Source: Paucidesulfovibrio longus DSM 6739
Lineage (GTDB): Bacteria; Desulfobacterota; Desulfovibrionia; Desulfovibrionales; Desulfovibrionaceae
DNA length: 64,000 nucleotides
Reading direction: 5' to 3'
NCBI RefSeq assembly: GCF_000420485.1
Contig: NZ_ATVA01000014.1
Coordinates: forward strand, 248,001-312,000
Shown here: positions 52,510 through 61,704 of the stretch, in pieces
Layout of the letters: every line of letters begins with the position of its first letter
Numbering within the stretch: position 1 is the stretch's first letter
Translations under genes and position numbers: made by a program
The notes under the pieces: model-generated
Told to the model about the DNA's origin: nothing
The model's input: the letters and a program-made list of their open reading frames with translations, nothing else
Databases searched by the model: none

Positions 52510-54396
52510 ATGCGTATCAAGCGGTTTCGCGACTGGGGCATCTTCGCCAAGGTCATGTCCTTGTTCGTGGGGTTTCTAGCCCTGGTCTTCGGGGGAATGC
52601 TCTTTTATTACCTGCCGCTCTTCGAGCGCACGCTCATGGGCGAAAAGCAGCAGGCTCTCAGCGACCACGTGGACGTTGCCTGGTCCGTTGTCGCGCACTA
52701 CGGCACGCTGGAATCCCAGGGCAAGCTCACCCTCGAGGAGGCCCAGCAGCGGGCCATAGATGACGTGAGGAACATGCGCTACCAGGGGGACCAGTATTTC
52801 TGGATCAACGACCTGCGGCCCTTCATGGTCATGCACCCCATCAAGCCGGAACTGGACGGCACGGACATTTCCGGCAGCGCCGACCCCAACGGCAAGCATC
52901 TCTTCGTGGAAATGGCCAAGGTGGCCAAGGCCGAGGGCAAGGGGTTCGTGGACTACATGTGGCCCAAGCCCGGACATGACGCCCCGCAGCCCAAGATTTC
53001 CTTCGTGCGGCTCTACGAGCCCTGGGGCTGGGTCGTGGGCAGCGGCATCTACGTGGACGACGTGGCCGCGCAGACCCAAAAGCTGCGCTGGACCATCCTG
53101 ATCCCGTTCATCGGCTGCTCCCTGCTGGTCATGGTGCTCGTGTTCTACATCATCCGGGGCATCGTGGGCAGGCTGCACCGCGCCGTGGAGCTGGCCGGGG
53201 AAATCCGGCTCGGCGACCTGAGCAAGCGGCTCGACTTCGACCAGCAGAACGAGGTCGGCAAGCTCGGCGAGGCGCTCAACGCCATGGCCGAGGGACTGGA
53301 AGACAAGGCCCGGCTGGCCGAGCGCATCGCCGCCGGGGATCTCACCTCGGACGTGCGCGTGGCCTCGGACCGAGACACGCTCGGCCAGGCGCTTCAGCGC
53401 ATGAGCGGCGAGCTGAACAAGCTCATCAGCCAGGTGCGCGAGGCCACGGCCCAGATGGACGAGGGCGCGAACCAGGTTTCCGAGTCGAGCCAGTCCCTTT
53501 CCGAGGGAGCCACGGAACAGGCCGCGGCCATCCAGCAGATCACCAGCGCCATGAACGAGATCGGTTCCCAGACCCGCTCCAGCGCGGAAAAGGCCGCCAA
53601 GGCAAGCTCCCTGGCGGACGGCGCGCGCAAGTCCGCGGAGCAGGGCGGCGACGAGATGCGGCGCATGGTCGAGGCCATGGACCAGATCAACGAATCCAGC
53701 CAGGCCATCAGCAAGATCATCAAGGTCATCGACGAGATCGCCTTCCAGACCAACCTCCTGGCCCTGAACGCGGCCGTGGAGGCGGCGCGGGCAGGCAGCC
53801 ACGGCAAGGGCTTCGCCGTGGTGGCCGAGGAGGTCCGCAACCTGGCCTCGCGCAGCGCCAAGGCCGCCCGCGAGACCGCCCAGCTCATCGAAGGCTCGGT
53901 GAACCGCACGGCCCACGGCGACAGCATCGTGCGTGAAACCGCGGATTCCCTTTCCGCCATCGTGGAGCAGGCCGCCAGCGTGGCCGCGCTCGTGGCGGAC
54001 ATCTCGGACGCCTCGGACCGCCAGGCCCAGGGCGTGCAGCAGGTTTCCGACGGCCTCAACCAGATCGACGCGGTGACCCAGCGCAACACGGCCAACGCCG
54101 AGGAGACCGCCTCCGCCGCCGAAGAGCTTTCCGCCCAGTCCACGGAGCTGCGCGGGCTGATGCACCGCTTCAAGGTCAGGCGCGAGGGCATGGGCGGCAG
54201 GCCGGATTCCGACGAGGAGAAGCCCGTGCGCATGGAAGTGCGGCGGGAGCGTCCCCGGAGCCTGCCGGGGTCCGGCGTGCGCACGGAGAAGGGCGCCCGG
54301 CAGTCCCGGCCCGCGGAGCAGGGAGCCTGGGACGGCAAGGCTCAGGAGCCCGGCGAGATCATCTCTCTGGATGACGACGAATACGGGCGCTATTAG
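52510..54396 (+). CDS. Methyl-accepting chemotaxis protein with Cache sensor
   Basis: This 628-residue receptor has a transmembrane helix (about 12-33), a periplasmic single-Cache (sCache_2) domain (about 35-185, with [20 protein letters not shown]), a second helix (about 192-214), HAMP (about 215-268) and a long signalling coiled coil. The hairpin tip [18 protein letters not shown] lies near residue 414. The sequence has Glu/Gln methylation-type sites. There is no C-terminal NWETF-like pentapeptide; the tail is acidic (DDDEYGRY). GAGGGGG lies upstream of the ATG. The gene ends at a UUCG-type terminator. Confidence 0.95.
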   Translation: MRIKRFRDWGIFAKVMSLFVGFLALVFGGMLFYYLPLFERTLMGEKQQALSDHVDVAWSVVAHYGTLESQGKLTLEEAQQRAIDDVRNMRYQGDQYFWINDLRPFMVMHPIKPELDGTDISGSADPNGKHLFVEMAKVAKAEGKGFVDYMWPKPGHDAPQPKISFVRLYEPWGWVVGSGIYVDDVAAQTQKLRWTILIPFIGCSLLVMVLVFYIIRGIVGRLHRAVELAGEIRLGDLSKRLDFDQQNEVGKLGEALNAMAEGLEDKARLAERIAAGDLTSDVRVASDRDTLGQALQRMSGELNKLISQVREATAQMDEGANQVSESSQSLSEGATEQAAAIQQITSAMNEIGSQTRSSAEKAAKASSLADGARKSAEQGGDEMRRMVEAMDQINESSQAISKIIKVIDEIAFQTNLLALNAAVEAARAGSHGKGFAVVAEEVRNLASRSAKAARETAQLIEGSVNRTAHGDSIVRETADSLSAIVEQAASVAALVADISDASDRQAQGVQQVSDGLNQIDAVTQRNTANAEETASAAEELSAQSTELRGLMHRFKVRREGMGGRPDSDEEKPVRMEVRRERPRSLPGSGVRTEKGARQSRPAEQGAWDGKAQEPGEIISLDDDEYGRY

Positions 54397-54454
54397 ATTC
54401 CATGAAGGCCAATCGCGGCCTTGCGGCGCGCGGCGCGTCGCGGCGGCGGATCAC

Positions 54455-54477
54455 GGGGGGGCTTCGGCCTCCCCTTT
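54455..54477 (+). terminator. Terminator of the chemoreceptor gene
   Basis: GGGGGGGC and GCCTCCCC pair around a TTCG tetraloop, then TTTCTATT. It also abuts the stop of the convergent permease gene. Confidence 0.7.
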
Positions 54478-55713
54478 CTATTCCCCGCCGCGCAGGGCGT
54501 TGATGGGGTCGAGGGACGCGGCCTGCCGCGCCGGCTTGAGCCCGAACACGATGCCGATGGCCAGGGCGCTGAGCAGGGAAAGGAAGAAGACCTTCCAGGA
54601 GAACTGGATGGTCAGAATGCCCAGCCGGGTCAGGAGCTGGCCCAGGCCCAGGCCCAAAAAGAGTCCGAGCAGGCCTCCGGCCAGGGTCAGCACGGCGGCC
54701 TCCACCAAGAATTGCAGCAGGATGGCGGAGGAACGCGCCCCCATCGCCTTTTTCAGGCCGATTTCCTCGCTGCGTTCGCTCACGGAAAGGGTGAAGAGGT
54801 TCACGAGCACGAATCCGCCCACGAGCACGGCGATGCTGGCGGTGACGCCGAGAAAGACCAGCAGTCCGCCCTTGAACATGGCCACGAACTTGAGCACCTC
54901 GTCCGCCGTGAGGATCATGAAGTCGTCGTCCTGGCCGTCGCGCAGGCCGTGGGAGTCGCGCAGCAGGCCGCGCAGGTTCTCCACGTGCGCGGCCATCAGT
55001 TCCGGTTGCAGAAACTTGACCCGCAGCGCCCGGAAATACTGCCGGTCGAGGTTGAAGCGGACCGTCAGCGTGGTCAGGGGCATGATCAGGCGGTTGTCCA
55101 GGTCGCGTCCTCCGCCGGAGGCCATGCCCCTGTAGGAGAGCAAGCCCACGACCTGCACCGGGATGTTGTTCACGAAGATGACCTTGCCCACGGGGGACTC
55201 GTCGCCGAAAAGCTCCTGCGCGGGCTGGGCGCCCAGGAGGCAGACCTTGGCCGCGCGCCGCACGTCCTGCTCGGAGATGTCGCGGCCCTCGGCCAGGGGC
55301 CAGTTCCAGGAATCCGCGTAGTTGGCCGTGGCCCCCACGCCCTGCACGCCCGTATAGTTCTTGTTCTGGTATTTGACCGTGAGGTCGCCCTTGGCGCGCA
55401 TGGGCACCACGAGGTACGCGCCCGGAAGGGACTGCTTGATGCGGCGGGCGTCCTCCCAGGAAAGGGTCATGGTGCGCATGCCCAGGGCGCGTTTCTTGAT
55501 GTCCCCGCCGATGACGAAGGCCGCGTCCGGGCCGAACATTTCGACCATCTCGTGGGCCATGCGGTTGGCTCCGTCCACCGAGGTGACGATGAGGGTCAGG
55601 GAGGAAATGCCGAAGGCCACGCCCAAAATGACGAAGAAGGAACGCAGCTTGTAGGCCCAGACCGCTTCCAGGGCCATGTTGGCCACGCGGTTGGCCAGGC
55701 GGAGGATTCTCAT
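54478..55713 (-). CDS. MacB-like ABC permease
   Basis: This 411-residue permease has an N-terminal transmembrane helix, a periplasmic MacB_PCD domain (about 50-255) and three C-terminal helices with the FtsX core, with EIGLKKAMGARSSAILLQFL near 325 and the end PARQAASLDPINALRGG. This is the standard half-size MacB/LolC topology. It has no ATPase gene next to it. The MacA-like adaptor and ATPase genes at 45271-47105 lack a permease, so the two loci may form one exporter. The start is the ATG before RILRLANRVANM. Confidence 0.93.
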   Translation of the reverse strand: MRILRLANRVANMALEAVWAYKLRSFFVILGVAFGISSLTLIVTSVDGANRMAHEMVEMFGPDAAFVIGGDIKKRALGMRTMTLSWEDARRIKQSLPGAYLVVPMRAKGDLTVKYQNKNYTGVQGVGATANYADSWNWPLAEGRDISEQDVRRAAKVCLLGAQPAQELFGDESPVGKVIFVNNIPVQVVGLLSYRGMASGGGRDLDNRLIMPLTTLTVRFNLDRQYFRALRVKFLQPELMAAHVENLRGLLRDSHGLRDGQDDDFMILTADEVLKFVAMFKGGLLVFLGVTASIAVLVGGFVLVNLFTLSVSERSEEIGLKKAMGARSSAILLQFLVEAAVLTLAGGLLGLFLGLGLGQLLTRLGILTIQFSWKVFFLSLLSALAIGIVFGLKPARQAASLDPINALRGGE

Positions 55714-55820
55714 GCCCGGAGCATAGGAGAAACCAGGGCGCGCGTCCATGCGCCTCTTGCTCTTGCTGCCCGGATGTGGGTATGAATATGACCTGTACGT
55801 TTCAGCCCAGGAGGAAGGCA

Positions 55821-56942
55821 ATGCCGGACAAAGCGCTGCATACGGATTTCGCTCCTGCGGAGCGGGAAACGGAAGAGGTCATCCGCGAGCAGGCCAAGCT
55901 CATCGCCCGGCACAGCCCCCGCATGATGATCGACGGACTGCCGCTTCCCGTGGTCGTGGTCAATTCGAAGCGTCAGATCGTCTTCTGCAACAAGAAGTTC
56001 GAGGTGTTCTCGCGGGAGCAGGAGGACGTTCTCCCCCTGGGCCGCAGACCGGGCGAAGCGCTGGGCTGCGCCTATGCCGCGCTGAGCGAAGGCGGCTGCG
56101 GAACCACGCGCTTCTGCCGCTTTTGCGGCGCGGCGCGGGCCATCCTGCAAAGCCTGGACGGAGGCCATTCCGTGGAGCTCTGCCGCCTCGTGCGCAAGCG
56201 GGGCGAGCATACCTGTCTCGACTTCCAGGTCTTCGCGGAGCCGCTGCTCTGCGAGGGCGTGCCCTTCGTGCTTTTCAGCGTGCTGGACATCAGCAAGGAA
56301 CTGCGCCTGGAGTCCATCCGCCACAAATTCCTGGCCGACGTGCGTCGCCGGGCCGAGGCCATCAACCGCATGTACGTGAGCGTCAGCCGCGACCAGGGCA
56401 GCGAGTCGGCCAAGGGCGGCCTGTTCGCCCTGGGCTACGCCTCGCGCATGCTCATGGAGCAGATCGATGACCAGTCCCGGCTCTTCGACGCGGAGGACGG
56501 CCTGCTCGGCGTGGCCGAGGAACGGCTGAACGCCTGCGAAGCCTTGGAGCAGGCCCTGGCGGGGCTGGAAAAGGTCCGGGAAGGGGACGTCGTTCTGGAC
56601 CCCTGCGCCGGGCTTTCCGTGTTCGCGGATCGCCACCTGCTCGATTACGTGCTGCGCCAGCTGTTCGAAAACGGACTGGAAGCCGCGCAGGGCAAAGGCC
56701 AGATCCATGCGGGCTGCGTGGACTACGGCCACGAGGTGGGCCTGCGCGTTGGCTCGCCGGATCCGCTGCCGGAAAGGGTGCGTCTGCAACTGTTCCAGCG
56801 CGGCTTCACCACCAAGGGCGAGGGCCGCGGCCTGGGGCTGTACTACGCCCGGCTGCTCGCGCGGCGCTACCTGAACGGCGACGTGCTCCACCTGGAGGCC
56901 GAGCCGGGCGCGGTCTTCGAGGTGCGGCTGCGCAAGGGCTGA
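55821..56942 (+). CDS. PAS sensor kinase-like protein with Cys cluster and no phospho-acceptor His
   Basis: This 373-residue soluble protein has a PAS domain (about 35-155) that carries four cysteines (Cys83, 93, 99 and 102, the last three as GCGTTRFCRFCG). A short helical dimerisation region and an HATPase_c domain (about 265-372) follow, with FENGLEAA as N-box and GFTTKGEGRGLGLYYARLL as the G2 region. The family I recall has an FFHDV box after the PAS domain. Here the same position reads FLADV, with Ala172 in place of His. The cluster may bind a metal or Fe-S group. The start follows AGGAGG. Confidence 0.83.
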   Translation: MPDKALHTDFAPAERETEEVIREQAKLIARHSPRMMIDGLPLPVVVVNSKRQIVFCNKKFEVFSREQEDVLPLGRRPGEALGCAYAALSEGGCGTTRFCRFCGAARAILQSLDGGHSVELCRLVRKRGEHTCLDFQVFAEPLLCEGVPFVLFSVLDISKELRLESIRHKFLADVRRRAEAINRMYVSVSRDQGSESAKGGLFALGYASRMLMEQIDDQSRLFDAEDGLLGVAEERLNACEALEQALAGLEKVREGDVVLDPCAGLSVFADRHLLDYVLRQLFENGLEAAQGKGQIHAGCVDYGHEVGLRVGSPDPLPERVRLQLFQRGFTTKGEGRGLGLYYARLLARRYLNGDVLHLEAEPGAVFEVRLRKG

Positions 56943-56955
56943 ACCCCGGACAGGA

Positions 56956-58089
56956 CTATGCCCCGGCGGCCTTGTCGCGCTCGCGTTCCTCGGTGAGGCA
57001 GCAAAGCCCGCGCTCGGAAAGGGCCGCGCGGAAGCAGAGGTTGTCCGAGACGCATCGGGCCGGGCTGCGGTCCCCGGCGCGCCAGCGCCGGATCAGGCCC
57101 GGCTCGCGCACCAGCGGCCGGGACATGGAAACGAAGTCGCAAATTCCCTGCGCATACAAATCTTCCGCCACGTCCGCGCTGCGGATGCCGCCCACGAGCA
57201 TCAGGGGCAGGCCGCGTTCCTTCTTGAAGCGTCCGGCCGCCTCCCGGAACCAGGCCTGCTTGTCGGGCGTGTCGAATCGGCCCGTGCGCACCGGAACATT
57301 GGCCCCGGAGAGCATGGTTCCGCCGGAAAGCTCCACCGCGTCGACGCCCATGTTTTCCAGCCTGCGGGCCAGCAGCAGCGCGTCCTCGAGCACCAGTCCG
57401 TCGTCCAGGTAGTCCTGGGAATTCATCTTCAGCAGCACGGGAAAGCCGTCGCCCACCTCGGCGCGCACGGCCTGGAGCACTTCCAGCAGGAAGCGGGCGC
57501 GGTTTTCCAGGCTGCCGCCGTACTCGTCCTCGCGCTTGTTGTAGTGCGGCGAAAGGAACTGGCTCAGGCAGTAGCCGTGGGCCGAGTGGACCTGCACGGC
57601 GTCGAATCCGGCCTTTTTGGCGCGGCGGGCCGCGTAGCCGAAAGCGTCCACGATCCTGCCGATGTGTTCGCAGTCCATGGCGGTGCAGATCGTCTTGCCG
57701 TCCAGGATCAGCTCCGAAGGCCCGGCAGGCAGCTCGCCCGTGGGCAGGGGCGCGGCGTGCGCTCCGGCGTGGGCCAGTTGCAGGGCGCAGGCGCCGCCCG
57801 CCGCGTGCACGGCCTCGGCGAGCATGGCCAGCCCGGAAAGGCGCTCGTCCGCATCCACGCCGAGCTGCCCCGCGCGCACCTTGCCGTCCGGCGAGACGTA
57901 GGCGTGGCCGGAAACCACCAGCCCCACCTCGCCCTCGGCCAGGGCGCGCCAGAGGTTCGCCAGGGCCGGGGTGCCGTTGCCGTCCTGGTCCGCCAGCCCC
58001 TCATGGGTGGCGGAGCGCACGAAGCGGTTGCGCAGCCTCATTCCATTGAGCGTCGCGGGATCGAAAAGCGTTCCGGCCTGTGCGGGCAT
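56956..58089 (-). CDS. NADH:flavin oxidoreductase (Old Yellow Enzyme family)
   Basis: This 377-residue TIM-barrel flavoprotein has LRNRFVRSATHEGLADQDG at the start, the substrate/FMN segment QVHSAHGYCLSQFLSPHYNK near residue 167, the DEYGGSLENRARFLLE motif, and the FMN phosphate loop GGIRSADVAEDL near 300. The C-terminus contains RCVSDNLC and GLCC, a Cys-rich tail similar to the Fe-S binding region of the longer relatives but degenerate. It reduces enoates or related electrophiles. GGAGG precedes the ATG. It is the last gene before galE and is transcribed in the same direction. Confidence 0.93.
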   Translation of the reverse strand: MPAQAGTLFDPATLNGMRLRNRFVRSATHEGLADQDGNGTPALANLWRALAEGEVGLVVSGHAYVSPDGKVRAGQLGVDADERLSGLAMLAEAVHAAGGACALQLAHAGAHAAPLPTGELPAGPSELILDGKTICTAMDCEHIGRIVDAFGYAARRAKKAGFDAVQVHSAHGYCLSQFLSPHYNKREDEYGGSLENRARFLLEVLQAVRAEVGDGFPVLLKMNSQDYLDDGLVLEDALLLARRLENMGVDAVELSGGTMLSGANVPVRTGRFDTPDKQAWFREAAGRFKKERGLPLMLVGGIRSADVAEDLYAQGICDFVSMSRPLVREPGLIRRWRAGDRSPARCVSDNLCFRAALSERGLCCLTEERERDKAAGA

Positions 58090-58206
58090 GGAGCCTCCTT
58101 GGCTTCGGCGAAGCCGGTTCCGATGGGGTGTGATGCGGTTGCGGCGTCGCCGGAGCGCCGCCGCCTCTTCCTGATCCCGGAGCGGACGTGTCCGCGGGGT
58201 TCGGCG

Positions 58207-59184
58207 TCAGTCCCGGCAGTCCTTGAGATGCCAGTCCCAGGCCGTGCGCACGATGGTTTCCAGGTCGCCGAAGCGCGGCTCCCAGCCCAGCTCGGCCTTG
58301 GCGCGGCCGGACGAGGCCACGAGCACAGGCGAGTCTCCGGCGCGGCGGCCGCTTTCGACCACGGCGATGTCGCGGCCGGTCACGGCGCGGGCCACCTCGA
58401 TGACCTCGCGCACGGAGTAGCCGCTGCCGTTGCCGAGGTTGAAGGCGCGCGTCTCGCCGCCCTTGAGCCAGTCCAGGGCCAGGGCGTGGGCCTCGGCCAG
58501 GTCGCTGACGTGGATGTAGTCGCGCACGCAGGTGCCGTCCGGGGTGGCGTAGTCCGTGCCGAAGATGGAAATGTTTTTGCGCAGGCCCAGGGCCGCGTGC
58601 AGCACCAGGGGGATCAGGTGCGTTTCCGGCACGTGGCGCTCGCCGATCTCGCCGTCCGGGTCGGCTCCGGCCGCGTTGAAGTAGCGCAGGCGGCAGGAGG
58701 CCAGACCGTGGGCGCGGTGGTAGTCCTCCAGCATCTGCTCGACCATGGCCTTGGAGTGGGCGTAGGGCGAGAGCGGCCGCTTGGGGTGGTTCTCGTCGAT
58801 GCGTTCCTGCTCCGGCTCGCCGTAGACCGAGGCCGAGGAGGAGAAGACCAGCCCGCGGACCCCGTGGCGGACCATGGCGTCCAGGAGGTTCAGTGTCGCG
58901 GCCACGTTGTTGAGGTAGTACTTGTTCGGGTCTTCCACGGACTCGCCCACGGCGATGTACGAGGCGAAGTGCAGGACCGCGTCGATGGGCGCGGCGGCAA
59001 AGGCCCGCTCCAGGGCCGGAGGGTCGAGCAGATCCCCGGCGATGAACTCGCCCCATTGCAGAAAGTCCGCGTGGCCCGTGACAAGGGAATCGAAGACCAC
59101 GGTCTCGACGCCGCGGGAGGCCAGGAGCTTGTTGACGTGGGAGCCTATGTATCCGGCTCCTCCGGTGATCAGGACGGCGCACAT
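58207..59184 (-). CDS. galE: UDP-glucose 4-epimerase
   Basis: This 325-residue short-chain dehydrogenase-type enzyme has the NAD-binding start ITGGAGYIGSHVNKLLA, the Ser/Tyr/Lys triad in SSSASVYGEP and SPYAHSKAMVEQM (Tyr near residue 148), and the substrate segment NAAGADPDGEIGE. It interconverts UDP-glucose and UDP-galactose for surface glycans. The length is normal. Confidence 0.96.
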   Translation of the reverse strand: MCAVLITGGAGYIGSHVNKLLASRGVETVVFDSLVTGHADFLQWGEFIAGDLLDPPALERAFAAAPIDAVLHFASYIAVGESVEDPNKYYLNNVAATLNLLDAMVRHGVRGLVFSSSASVYGEPEQERIDENHPKRPLSPYAHSKAMVEQMLEDYHRAHGLASCRLRYFNAAGADPDGEIGERHVPETHLIPLVLHAALGLRKNISIFGTDYATPDGTCVRDYIHVSDLAEAHALALDWLKGGETRAFNLGNGSGYSVREVIEVARAVTGRDIAVVESGRRAGDSPVLVASSGRAKAELGWEPRFGDLETIVRTAWDWHLKDCRD

Positions 59185-59235
59185 GGCGTATGAATACCTC
59201 CGGGTTGGGCAAACGGCAAGCTCTGCCGGGACGAA

Positions 59236-60474
59236 TCAGGTCTTGGGCGGCGGATCGGCCAGGGCCAGGCGTTCGATGATCACGTTGGAAACGGCCATGC
59301 CTTCCTTGGTCAGGCGCAGGCGGCCGCGATTGATCTTGATCAGCCCGTTCTGGACCAGGGCCTGGATCATGCGCTCGTTGCTCTTGACCAGGTCGAACCC
59401 GGCCAGTTCGCGGTGGCGCTTCAGGTCCAGCCCCTTGGTGGTGCGCAGGGAGAGCATGACCATCTCCACGAGCCGGGTGGCGTCGTCCAGGTCTTCGTAG
59501 TCCAGCCCGGCGAAGCCGCCGCGCACGGCCGCGTCGTACTCGTCCATGAAGCGCGGGTTGGTGAAGCGCCGCCTGCCCAGGGTGCTCACGGCGGAAGGGC
59601 CGAGCCCCAGGTAGTCGCGGCCTTCCCAATAGCCGGAGTTGTGGCGCGACTGGAAGCCCATGCGCGCGAAATTGGAAATCTCGTATTGCAGGTAGCCCAG
59701 GGATTCGAGCAGCTCGGCTCCGTAGACGAACATCTTGGCCTGTTCCTGCTCCGCCGCCAGCTGGAGGTCCACCTCCGCGCTCATGCGGTGCAGCTCCGTG
59801 CCCTCCTCGATGCTCAGGCCGTAGCAGGAAAGATGCTCGGCGCCGAGCCGGGCCACGGTCTTGAGCTGGTCCAGCCAGTGCTTGAGCTTCTGCCGGGGCA
59901 GGCCCCAGATCATGTCCAGGCTGATGTTGGCGAACCCGGCCTGCCGGGCCATGCCGTAGGCCTCCACGGCCATGCGCGCGGAGTGGGGCCGCCCGAGCCG
60001 GGCCAGATCCTCGTCCGAAAGGCTTTGCAGGCCCATGGACAGACGGTTCACGCCCATGGAGAGCAGCCCCCGGAACCAGCTCGCGTCCTGGGCCGAGTCC
60101 GGGTTGGCCTCCAGGGTGATCTCCATCTGCTCCGTGAAGGTGAAATGGTCGCGCAGCAGGCCGAGAATGTCGTCGATGTCGCTGAGGGGCATCAGGCTCG
60201 GCGTGCCCCCGCCGAAATAGACCGTCTCCAGCCGGGGACGCTCCAGGCGATCGCCCCAAAGCTCGATCTCGCGGTGCAGGGTCTTCAGGTACCAGGCGTA
60301 GGTGACCTGGTTGAAGGCTTGGGAATGGAAGGCGCAGTAGCGGCACTTGGAGCGGCAGAAGGGCACGTGCACGTAGAGCAGCAGCGCCTTGCCGGACGTC
60401 CTGGGGGGCAGCGGCCCCTTCTTCTTCTTCTTCGGGCCGGGGGATTCCCCGAAAATGCGCGGGGCGTCTGTCAT
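59236..60474 (-). CDS. hemW: Heme chaperone HemW (HemN-like radical SAM)
   Basis: This 412-residue protein has a Lys-rich N-terminal extension (GPKKKKKG). The radical SAM motif CRSKCRYCAFHS lies near residue 46, then VYFGGGTPSLMP and the HemW-type C-terminal HTH-like region with LGLGPSAVST and FTNPRF. The CxxxCxxC spacing with AFHS fits HemW rather than HemN. HemW carries heme to respiratory proteins. Its ATG overlaps the stop of the flavoprotein gene by four bases. Confidence 0.9.
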   Translation of the reverse strand: MTDAPRIFGESPGPKKKKKGPLPPRTSGKALLLYVHVPFCRSKCRYCAFHSQAFNQVTYAWYLKTLHREIELWGDRLERPRLETVYFGGGTPSLMPLSDIDDILGLLRDHFTFTEQMEITLEANPDSAQDASWFRGLLSMGVNRLSMGLQSLSDEDLARLGRPHSARMAVEAYGMARQAGFANISLDMIWGLPRQKLKHWLDQLKTVARLGAEHLSCYGLSIEEGTELHRMSAEVDLQLAAEQEQAKMFVYGAELLESLGYLQYEISNFARMGFQSRHNSGYWEGRDYLGLGPSAVSTLGRRRFTNPRFMDEYDAAVRGGFAGLDYEDLDDATRLVEMVMLSLRTTKGLDLKRHRELAGFDLVKSNERMIQALVQNGLIKINRGRLRLTKEGMAVSNVIIERLALADPPPKT

Positions 60475-61115
60475 GCTCCGCGCTCCGCGCCAGGCCGGCT
60501 CAGAAACCGCCCCAGCTTCCGGCCCAGTTCTTCCGCCTTGGACAGGGCGTTTTCGTGCCCGCGCACGCCGCCCTTGTCGAAGACGCGCAGCACGGCCAGC
60601 TCGCCCACGATCTCGTATCCGAGCGCCTCGAGCGGCAGGCGCATGGCCTCCAGGGTCATGCCCATGTCCGAGGCGTCCTCCTGCTCGCAGACGGCCAGGA
60701 GCGCAGCGGCCCGGCCCTGGCCCGCAAGGCGGCTGGACCAGCCGCGCGGCCGCGCCTGCATGTCGAAATCGTAATAGCAGTAGAGCCGGTCGATGAAGGC
60801 CTTCATCCAGGCCGTGATGTTGTAGTGGTGGGTGGGGCAGGCCAGCACGAGTCCGCGCGCGGCTTCCAGCCGGGGATAGAGCAGCTGCATGCCGTCCAGG
60901 AGCCGGGTGCAGGCCTTGGCCGTGCGGCACTGCTCGCACCCGACGCAGGGGCTGAAGGCATACTCGGAAAGGTGGGCCGCGAAGCCCGGCGCGCCTTCGG
61001 ATTCGGCCCCGCTCAGGGCCGCGCGCAGGAGCAGGTCGGAGTTGCCGCCCCGGCGGGGGCTGCCCGAACAGCCCAAAACAGCGGCAAAGCCGTCAACTGG
61101 AGCTATCCCGGTCAC
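60471..61115 (-). CDS. NADPH-dependent FMN reductase / iron-sulfur flavoprotein-like
   Basis: This 214-residue flavodoxin-fold protein has the FMN phosphate loop GCSGSPRRGGNSDLLL near residue 15. A four-Cys segment, CVGCEQCRTAKACTRL near 57, resembles that of Fe-S flavoproteins and related quinone/thioredoxin-type reductases. The PTHHYNITAWMKAFIDRLY region contacts FMN. It sits in an overlapping run queH-flavoprotein-hemW (overlaps of 23 and 4 bases). A role in electron supply is possible. Confidence 0.9.
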   Translation of the reverse strand: MTGIAPVDGFAAVLGCSGSPRRGGNSDLLLRAALSGAESEGAPGFAAHLSEYAFSPCVGCEQCRTAKACTRLLDGMQLLYPRLEAARGLVLACPTHHYNITAWMKAFIDRLYCYYDFDMQARPRGWSSRLAGQGRAAALLAVCEQEDASDMGMTLEAMRLPLEALGYEIVGELAVLRVFDKGGVRGHENALSKAEELGRKLGRFLSRPGAERGA

Positions 61116-61656
61116 GGCGCAGCTCCTTTTGGTAGCGTTCGACCTCGCTGTAGAGGCATCCGCAATACTGCTGGCGGTAGATGCCCATGCGCTTTGATTC
61201 CTCGATGCCGCGCTGCCAGCCCGCGCGGAAGTCGCGGTAGAGAAAGGGCACGCCCCCGGCGGCGAGGTCCGCGCAGAGGCCCTTGATGACCTCGTGCTTC
61301 TGGTGCCTGGAATAGAGCAGCGTGGAAGTGAAGGCGTCGAAATTGCCGCGCTTGGCGATCTGCACCGCGCGCGAAAGGCGCATCTCGTAGCAGTGGAAGC
61401 AGCGGTTGGCCTCGCGGAAGGCCACGGCGCGCATGTAGGCCGCGGGGTCGTATTCCGCGTCGCGCACGATGAGCTTGAAGCCCATGCGCTCGGCGGTTTC
61501 CAGGGCCGCGTCGCGCCTGCGCAGGTATTCCTGGAGCGGATGGATGTTCGGGTTCAGGAACAGGCCCGTGACCTCGAAGCCCTCGTCCCGCAGCATCTCC
61601 ACCGTGGCCACGGCGCAAGGCCCGCAGCAGACGTGCAGGAGCACCCGGCCGCTCAT
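61093..61656 (-). CDS. queH: Epoxyqueuosine reductase QueH
   Basis: This 187-residue protein has the QueH (DUF208) signature: LLHVCCGPCAVATVEML near the start, FREANRCFHCYEMRL near residue 79, TSTLLYSRHQKHEVIKG near 110 and RQQYCGCLYSE near 166. The two Cys-Cys and Cys-x-x-Cys groups bind an Fe-S cluster plus an additional metal. QueH performs the last step of queuosine formation in tRNA in place of the cobalamin enzyme QueG. The yhhQ importer in this window fits the same pathway. Confidence 0.95.
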   Translation of the reverse strand: MSGRVLLHVCCGPCAVATVEMLRDEGFEVTGLFLNPNIHPLQEYLRRRDAALETAERMGFKLIVRDAEYDPAAYMRAVAFREANRCFHCYEMRLSRAVQIAKRGNFDAFTSTLLYSRHQKHEVIKGLCADLAAGGVPFLYRDFRAGWQRGIEESKRMGIYRQQYCGCLYSEVERYQKELRRDRDSSS

Positions 61657-61704
61657 GCCGCGCGCTCCCGCGTTGAAATGCTTTCTCTCCGGTCCGGCAT
61701 GGCC

